Origin: Sapria himalayana
Taxonomy: Eukaryota; Streptophyta; Magnoliopsida; Malpighiales; Rafflesiaceae
NCBI GenBank assembly: GCA_029783825.1
Contig: JAREIK010017918.1
Span: forward strand, 1,906,501-1,970,500
Length of the DNA: 64,000 nucleotides
Reading direction: 5' to 3'
The notes below the pieces were generated by a model. The model saw nothing but the letters and a program-made list of their open reading frames with translations. It did not search any database and was not told the DNA's origin. This document shows, piece by piece, positions 57,139 to 64,000 of this stretch (position 1 is its first letter; each line of letters starts with the position of its first letter). Position numbers and translations under genes: made by a program.

Positions 57139-57905
57139 TAGAGGTGTCAAACGTGTCGGGCCGGCCCGGCCCGGCACGAGGCACGGCACGGTTCGGCCGT
57201 GCCTGGGCCGGCCCGGCACGTTCAAAAACCGTGCCCGGGCCCGTGCCGTGCCCGGGCGAAGCAAAGCACGTGCCGTGCCGTGCCTTGGCACGGCACGCCG
57301 GCACAGGTCCATCCCATGCCGGTTCACGTAGGCACGCATGGCACTGGCGGCGTGCCACGCGTGCCGTGGCGTGAGTCGTGACTCACGAGTCACGACTCAC
57401 GGTCACGACTCACTGAGTCGTGACTCGTGACCCAACCGGGCCCCGTCCCCGGTAAAAAGACCCCGGGTCGGGTCCAAACAGACCCGCCCCGCCTGCCCTG
57501 CCTTGCCGTGTGCCCGTGCTCCTGGCCAAGCCAAGCCGTGCCCGAGCGGGCCGGCACGGCACGGCACGGCCTTGCCGTGCCCACGGGCCATGCCGTGCCC
57601 GAGCGGGCCGGCACGGCACGGCACGGCCTTGCCGTGCCCACGGGCCATGCCGTGCCCGAGCGGGCCGGCACGGCACGGCACGGCCTTGCCGTGCCCACGG
57701 GCCATGCCGTGCCCGAGCGGGCCGGCACGGCACGGCACGGCCTTGCCGTGCCCGCGGGCCATGCCGTGCCCGACTTTAAAAAACCGTGTCGTGTCGGGCA
57801 CGGCACGGTACAGTGACCGTGCCGTGTCGGGCACGGCACGGTAGCACGGCTGGGCACGTGAAAAACGGGTCGTGCCGTGCTGGGCCGGCCCGTTTGACAC
57901 CTCTA
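57139..57905. mobile_element. Nested non-autonomous hAT element D, 767 bp
   Basis: The termini tagaggtgtcaaacg and cgtttgacacctcta are perfect inverted repeats of the family, and the 8-bp duplication ggtgtgag (57131-57138 and 57906-57913) is perfect. It lies inside the first coding exon of copy C. The interior is very GC- and CpG-rich, with four 57-bp repeats and no transposase domain, so movement would depend on a related autonomous hAT. Perfect termini, perfect duplication and retained CG sites mark it as the youngest insertion in the window. Confidence 0.95.
57544..57771. repeat. Four 57-bp tandem repeats inside element D
   Basis: Units start at 57544, 57601, 57658 and 57715 with gagcgggccggcacggcacg. 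The first three are identical and the fourth differs by one A-to-G change. Each unit contains inverted words (ggcacggcacgg and ccgtgcc). Since 57 is 19 codons, any stop-free frame stays open across the array, which accounts for the many overlapping frames on both strands. Confidence 0.95.
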
Positions 57906-60838
57906 GGTGTGAGGCTACTGAAACTTTGATTTCTCCAGTCGTCTCAACCCAAACTTCTAAAAAAACTAGGGTGACTTCTATAGTTTGAACTCATTTTAAT
58001 TTAATAAAACAAAAAAAAATATTAGAGGTGAGGAAGAAGAAATGACACAGTGCAAATATTGTATGAAAAATTTTAACTTGTAATAGTTCGTTTAGGACTG
58101 GGCACCTTAAGAGACATACCAAATTATGCACCAAAAAATATGGTGCATTAGATCCTAGGCAAACCCACCTTAGCACTGCATTTTTTGAGACTGAATCGAG
58201 TTCAGTCTCAAAGTTTACTCCCTTCATATACCACAACGAGTTGGGTAGGGATGACATAGCCATACTTATCACATTGTTGGGTCTTCCGATCAGATTTTCA
58301 AAAGATCCAAGGGTAGTCCGTATCATCCAGACATATTTTCAGCTTGCTTATCATAGGATTATTAGGTCCATATCTAGGAATGACATACAAAAATTGTATA
58401 AGTTAGAAAAACAAAAAATAATTAATGAATTTATGGAATATAGTGGAGTTGTGTCCGTGACGTTAGATATCTAGATAAGTCACGATAAATAATCTTATGC
58501 ATGTCTTACCAGCCACTATGTAGATTCTAACTGGACAATGAATAAAAAAATTTTAGGATTCTCTGAGATTCTCCAACATCATGATGGCCCAGCCATTTTT
58601 GAGTGTATGATGAAAATCTTTAGAGAATATAAAATTCAAAATAAAATTTTTAGTATCATATTCGATAATGTATCTAATAATGGAGTAGCGATTAACATGT
58701 TTGTTAGAAATATTAGAGATGCACCATTTGGAGAGATCTTTCATGTCAAATGCATGTGTTACGTGATTAACCTGATTGTTACAAACGGGTATGAAGGTGT
58801 GTTCCCCCGCGTTGGATAATATACATAATGCACTAAAATATATTCTCACTCCTCGCAGACAACAAGAGTTTGGTAGTCTTTGTTTGTCTGTGAATCTTAA
58901 GAAGAAGAAATTCCAATCGGATGTGAGATACCATTGGAATTACAAGTAGATGATGTTGGAGTCATGTGTTGGATACGAACATGTGATATCCGATAACGTC
59001 AATAGTAAGAGTAACGAACTTATTATTAACGACACTGACTGGGCTTCAGGAATTTCATTTATAAAAATTCTAAAGATTTTTTATTACATGACGAACATGT
59101 GTTCGTCGGTTTATACTCCCACGACTTGCATTGCGCTCAGGGGCATATGCAACAATAGTAGCATGTTAAGGAAGTATAGAGCTAACCCGATACTTAGCCA
59201 TCTGGTTGCAGAGATGGAAACCAAGTACTTAAAGTACTGGTCCACTGTTCCATCTTTTTATTGTCTCATTGCATGCGTTGACCCTAGGGTTAAGGTGGAA
59301 TGGGTAGATAACACTCTGACTTATATTTTCTCGTGCATGAACCTGGAAGACCCACCTGAAGGGTTCATTCACGAAAAGTTGACTGACTCGTTCACATACT
59401 ATGATACTAGGTATGATGGTAGTAGTAGTGAGACTGTGATTACGAACATGAATACCTTCTTCGGAGATTATGATTTTTCTATTCAGTTAGAGATGGGGAA
59501 ACGATGGGGTGGATCATCACATAGGAGCGAGCTTTCTCGGTACTTAGATATTGATTACTGCTCAATACTATCATATTTTGATACTAAGAATCTTGATATA
59601 TTATAGTAATGGAAATCATATGAGTCCACCTTTGCCGTGCTATCTAGGATGGCACGGGATCTACTGACTCCTCCGGTATCGAGCGTAGCATCAGAGTCTG
59701 CTTTTTCTGTTGCAGTGAACGTGATTTTGGATAGGAGATCGAGATTACATCCAGATATTGTTGAGGCTTTGACCTGTTTGAAGGATTGGGAGGATTTGAG
59801 GTTTAGCATATTGGATCGTACTGGAGATGGGACAGGGACAGCATCCGCATCCACTACGAAAGCGGAGATGTTGATTACTGATGATAATGATCCATATGAT
59901 AGTGATCTTGATGTTACTATTGATGATGCTCATGATATGCCGATTGATGATTGACGTGGTTGCTGGTTTTCCCTGCTCGTTGCCAGACACCAGTTACCAA
60001 TGTCATGCCACGTCACATTCCATTTGTCATTGCCACTTGATTTTGATTTTTGATGTCTCACGGTCACGGAAATAGTTGATGATTTTTGTGATTTATTCTT
60101 GATTCTGCTTTTTTATTTCAATATTTTATTTTTTATTGATTGTACATTTTTTTTACATTACGTTAAAACTTGTATTTGTTTTTGTTTGGTATCTATTGCC
60201 CGATTGGTCATTTGGTTTAATTTTATTTTTTTGACTTTGTAATTTTTTTTAACAAACTTTTTTGTTTACTTTATTTTTTTGTTTAAAATTTTCATTTAAA
60301 AATTAAAACTCTATAATTTAATTCTAATAAATTATAATCTAAATTTATTAAAAATTTATAAAAAAAAAATTTTAACTTTATTAATATTTTCAAGTTACAA
60401 ATTTTTAATAATTATCAATTTACCAATTTAAATTTTAAACTTTGTAATTTATTTATATTATATTTTAATAAAAAAATTTAAACTTTGTAATTTATTAAAT
60501 TTTTAATAATTTTTATGTTACAAATTTAATATATTATACATTATATATATATATAATATAATATATATTTTATATAAAGTTTAATACAATACTTTAAAAA
60601 TTTTAAAAAAATTATTTTTTATTAGACCAGGCCAGTACGGGCCTGTTTTGGCCCGTACGGGCCTGACCCAACATGGCACTTTAACCGTCGGGCCGTGTTG
60701 GGCCTGGCTTTGATAAACCATCCCGGACCAAGCACGTCATAGTAATGTAACCGTGTCGTGCCTGGTCCGGCATGAAAGCACAGACGTGCTCAAAAAAATG
60801 GGTCGGGCCGGCTCGGCACGTCCCATTTGACACCTCTA

Positions 60839-61734
60839 AATACTATATCAAGATGGATACATGTGGAAAGAAGTACCACAAGAGGTTCCAAATCTCTAAT
60901 GGGGTGAATTTTGAGTAAATAAATATTAGGTTCAAAATCCACATGTGTATTTTGTTTATTTAAATTTTAATAAAAGTAAAATTGCTTCAGAATGCTGTTT
61001 TAGATACCTCAACGATCATGTGATTGGAAATGTTATGTCAAATTAAATTTAAAATTATCATATAATGCAAATGTGAGTTGACATAAATTGGTGGAATTTA
61101 TTGATAATCGGTAAATGTATTTAGAAAAGCATTATACGTAGTTTTTGGATAATATATTTTTTAGAGGAGACTTTGTACAATTTTTTTTAAGTCCATGCAT
61201 GTTGACTAAATTTTTATATTATAGAAATACTATGAGTGAGAAAGGGTTTGTAATGTGATCATTCAGAATTGTGGGAGTGACTCATGGATAAGAAACACCC
61301 CGATATCCTTCATTGTCAGAGTAAATGTGAAAAATCCGTGTTTGTGTCTAAAGAGGTATGGTAAAGTTAGTAATATCAGTGGAATGATGGCTCATCCAAT
61401 TCAATAAGAGACCATCAATCAAGAAATCAAGTTTGAGGACTAGGATGTGGAATGTCACAATATGGTTGTGGGTCTATATAGTTAGCTGAGCAAGCTTTAA
61501 GAATTGCAAGATTTTTTTATGTATTTTTTAAGCTATCTCAATTTCTGCATATATATGATTGTCTTTTATTTTGGAACTTAGATCTAGTCCATTTTTTTAT
61601 ATTTCATGTTTATTGAAAACAATAAAGATGTTACATGATTTGTATCTTGGACATGATTGCCAGTTGAAGTGCTGCTGTGATTTTGAGAAGCATGTTAGTA
61701 GTTCAATTTGTTATTCATCTATGCAATCTTTTTG
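60839..61734. other. No recognisable gene
   Basis: This is the right flank of hAT C. Weakly coding-like phrases occur on the plus strand near 61250-61430 (for example CNVIIQNCGSDSWIRNTPIS), but they hold stops and match nothing I know. They could belong to the second CACTA remnant. Confidence 0.35.
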
Positions 61735-62260
61735 AACATAAATGCATTTTCTATTTTTCTAATAGTTTTTTTGGAATTGAAAATCTACTACAAATACATG
61801 TTTGTGAATTGCATGGTTGAATATAATGTTCCTATGAAATACATGTTTTATCTATGTTGGAAAATATCTATATGCATTATCTTTTTTGGCAGTAAAATTG
61901 TATGTTTTTCCTACAACGTTTATGGCATGGAAAAGCTGATAAAAATGTTACTGTAAAATATATGCTTCAGCAGAATGTACTTGTCAAATACATGTTTCTA
62001 ATTTCTATTATGCTGGAAATACATATATGCATTTTTTGTTTTTCTAGTAAAATTTTTTTTTTCTAGTAGTTTTTCTCTACTGGAAACTTACACATGTTTG
62101 TGAAATACATGTTTCTACACAACATATTTGTCAAATATATGTTTTAGCTATGTTGGAAAAACATATATGAATTTTTTATCTTTGCAGTAGAATTTTCTAT
62201 TTTTCTATTAACTTTTATTAGCTAGAAAATCTTCTTAGTGAAACACATGCTTCAAGACAA
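61735..62260. repeat. Degenerate ~148-bp tandem repeat
   Basis: Three units share aaata(c/t)atgttt, a (c)tatgttggaaa phrase and catatatgcattttt, followed by tttttctagtag-like sequence. The anchor aaatacatgttt lies at about 61837, 61986 and 62133, a spacing of 147-149 bp. The units are heavily diverged. There is no coding potential beyond short frames. Confidence 0.65.
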
Positions 62261-62370
62261 TGTTGAACCATGTATTTCACAAATATTTTGTAAACTGCAT
62301 ATTTTGTAAATTGTGTTTCACAAGTATTTTGTAAATTGTATATTTTGTTAACTGCATATTTTACAAAAAT
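62256..62370. repeat. Short tandem repeat of attttgtaaactgcat units
   Basis: Imperfect copies of tattttgtaaa(c/t)tg(c/t)at are repeated about five times, alternating with tttcacaa. It follows directly on the 148-bp repeats. Confidence 0.65.
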
Positions 62371-64000
62371 TTGTATTCCATCTCTGAAAAACAAGCATAA
62401 CACAATGTACTCATTAGGTACATTTTGTTTCTGCTTATGTGATCTCAGTTGTTGGACGAGACTGTTATATGTTGTATGTATTATTTCAGCTTTGCCTCCA
62501 CCAGAGACATAATATATGAATTCATATAAATATAACACAATTGTTATAAACTGTCTGCCAAACACATAATATAAGAATTCATACTTCATATTACATTACT
62601 AAGAATGAAACGAATGATTGGATTTAATATTCAAAAAAAAAATATTTTAATTTCTGGAAATAAAGAAGGGTGGTCCACCGAGTAAAGTACAACTCTTTCA
62701 CGAGACTTATATGAAGAGAACCCGGGGGAGATCGCATGACTATATTGATCAAAATGCAAAACAATTGTGAAAAAGTACTAAAAGATTTATTTTACATCCT
62801 AACTAACTAAGAAATTGCTAGTTTCATATGATGTATACGTTTATAAGAATATACATGAGCTAATTATATGGAATCACAAGATGAATTTGGAAATCATGTT
62901 CATTTGTCGAAGTAAGATGAAGAAAGTATTTAGCATAATTATTCGTTTTGTTACAATGTGGGATCCATAAAAGTTTAAAAAATGTTACAACAATATTATT
63001 ATTTGTGATCATATTTATTCTGGTCGTTATCTATGATCAATTTGTGGTAGTCACTATTCAATATGACCACTTGATGCCCACTATTCAATGCCAATGTTAT
63101 TCAAGGCTCTTCCTAATTGTGAGATTATATAATGACCATTTAGCCTGTCATCACAGCCAGATACATTCAAGGTTCTTCCTAATTGTATTTCTTTCAATAA
63201 TACATACTCATTGCCATGGCCATGAGTTTTTAGATGGCAAATAAGTTTTCAAATTCAAATGATGACTTGGAGCTGGCAGGTCACCCTTATATAGCAGCAC
63301 CAAACCCTCTAAAGTCCGGCCTTAATCATGGATGATTATTCTTTTCACTCTAGGTTCTATAATTTTTGAATCAAGATCAAGTTTGGAAATCTCATGATGT
63401 AGTTACTTGGTAAAAATATCATTCAATCATTATATCGCATTCACTATTATCAAAATCATATAATTCACGATTTGATTCATGATTCAGAAAATAAATAATT
63501 CGAGTCTTTAAAAGAATCGAATCAATGCATAAAACAAAAATTAAATCGCTAAATAACGAATCAATTCACATGAATCGATTTAAAACTGATTCTCAAGAGA
63601 TCAAGATCCTCTAAAAAATCACAAAAATAAAAATTAAAATATAAAAAAAATTTACTAACTGTTGAAATTAAATAATATGAAAAAAAAATAACTTCAATCT
63701 TTGTTATTACGAATTTAACGTGAAAAAATAATAAAATACCAAAAAAACACAAAAATAAATAAATTAACGTAAAAAAAAAATCACAAAAATTTGATTCACG
63801 ATTCGATCATCAATTCTCAATTCACTAATCAAGCATTATAATTTTTAATTCGATCTTTGATTTTCAATTCACTAATCAACCATTCTGATTATCGATTCAA
63901 ATCTCGATTTAATAGTTATAATCACATTAAATAATAGAGAGAAGCTCATTTTCAAGAACTTATAATCTTAAGTCATTCTTCCTCAAAGAAAATAGCACAA
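62371..64000. other. No recognisable gene; small direct repeats
   Basis: Two direct repeats are visible: attcaaggctcttcctaatt at 63099 and, with one change, 63165; and tcaattcactaatcaagcat at 63817 with a close copy at 63864. Between 63440 and 63920 variants of ttcacgattcgat recur. Frames here are short and motif-free. Confidence 0.5.

Larger units (their letters stand above)
57076..59954 (+). pseudogene. hAT transposase (copy C), interrupted by element D
   Basis: The ATG at 57076 is followed by 62 bp of coding sequence, then element D (57139-57905 plus an 8-bp duplication), after which the frame resumes (TLISPVVSTQTSKKT). The BED finger (about 58040-58135) is frameshifted at an A run near 58012. 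The central segment 58241-58474 (ELGRDDIAILITLLGLPIRF, VRIIQTYFQLAYHRIIRSIS) is lost in B. The core spans 58538-59606, with FSIIFDNVSNNGVAINMFVR and CMNLEDPPEGFIHEKLTDSF. The dimerisation domain (MARDLLTPPVSSVASESAFS, 59649-59708) and an acidic Asp-rich tail end at the TGA after PIDD (59954). Stops at 58472 and 59604 and frameshifts near 58780 and 58945 disable it. Confidence 0.88.
56206..60838 (+). mobile_element. hAT transposon copy C, 4,633 bp including nested element D
   Basis: The left end tagaggtgtcaact and right end ttgacacctcta are perfect 12-bp inverted repeats. The flanking 8-mers gatattat (56198-56205) and aatactat (60839-60846) agree at six of eight bases. Without the 767-bp element D and one of its 8-bp duplications, C is about 3,858 bp. 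It has the family layout: GC-rich arm (to 56540), TATA and CT leader (56694-57000), transposase (57076-59954) and GC-rich right arm (60625-60838). It retains the segment deleted in B, so it is the most complete family member here, although its frame is broken. Confidence 0.9.

Noticed and set aside
57390..57900. Five overlapping open frames of 89-165 codons on both strands
   Set aside because: They lie over the 57-bp GC repeat of element D, whose period is a multiple of three and which lacks stop codons; the products are repetitive Arg/Ala/Pro/Gly strings with no domain.

Overview
The window is repeat-rich, AT-rich nuclear DNA of a flowering plant. The evidence is an initiator-Met tRNA primer site beside a Ty1/copia gag, a chromodomain-bearing Ty3/gypsy element, Athila/Tat-like gag-protease remnants, a TNP2-type CACTA transposon and BED-finger hAT transposons. 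I see no intact host gene, no tRNA, no rRNA and no CRISPR array. Almost everything recognisable is transposon DNA in several layers of nesting. The only host-derived coding sequence consists of broken fragments, most of them apparently carried by CACTA elements.

Layout. 1-2717: decayed minus-strand gypsy protease and gag. 2718-2900: degenerate CACTA-like end, followed by a minus-strand enolase exon fragment (3170-3327), unidentified coding-like scraps and AT-rich simple sequence. 7422-14222: Tekay/Del-like chromovirus with a 5' LTR, primer site, broken pol, polypurine tract and truncated 3' LTR. 14223-17100: probable LTR of the gypsy family seen at 1-2717. 17100-22028: low-information sequence holding a minus-strand copia reverse transcriptase remnant. 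22029-22600: an old non-autonomous hAT. 22620-23000: another gypsy protease scrap. About 23005-38490: a copia element (LTR, primer site, gag, protease, integrase, start of reverse transcriptase), split by a 12,075-bp CACTA transposon (25609-37683) with 13-bp inverted termini and a 3-bp target duplication.

The CACTA carries two plus-strand genes: a TNP2 transposase with several disabling mutations, and a multi-exon second gene ending in a Ulp1/C48 cysteine-protease domain. It also carries two apparently captured host-gene pieces near its left end. From 38640 to 54540 two more minus-strand gypsy copies lie head to tail. Each is interrupted by a hAT of one family (A, 40014-43578; B, 49237-52565), both with perfect 8-bp target duplications. 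From 54545 comes a second CACTA remnant (DUF4216 domain plus a 15-residue repeat tract). A third hAT (C, 56206-60838) follows; its first coding exon is itself split by a 767-bp GC-rich non-autonomous hAT (D, 57139-57905) built on four 57-bp repeats. The last 3 kb hold only degenerate repeats.

The nesting gives relative ages. The CACTA is younger than the copia it splits, hATs A and B are younger than the gypsy copies, and D is younger than C. The most interesting parts are the structurally complete CACTA with its gene fragments and Ulp1-like gene, and the hAT family with GC-rich termini and its repeat-based derivatives. Family names rest on protein motifs read by eye; no database search was possible.
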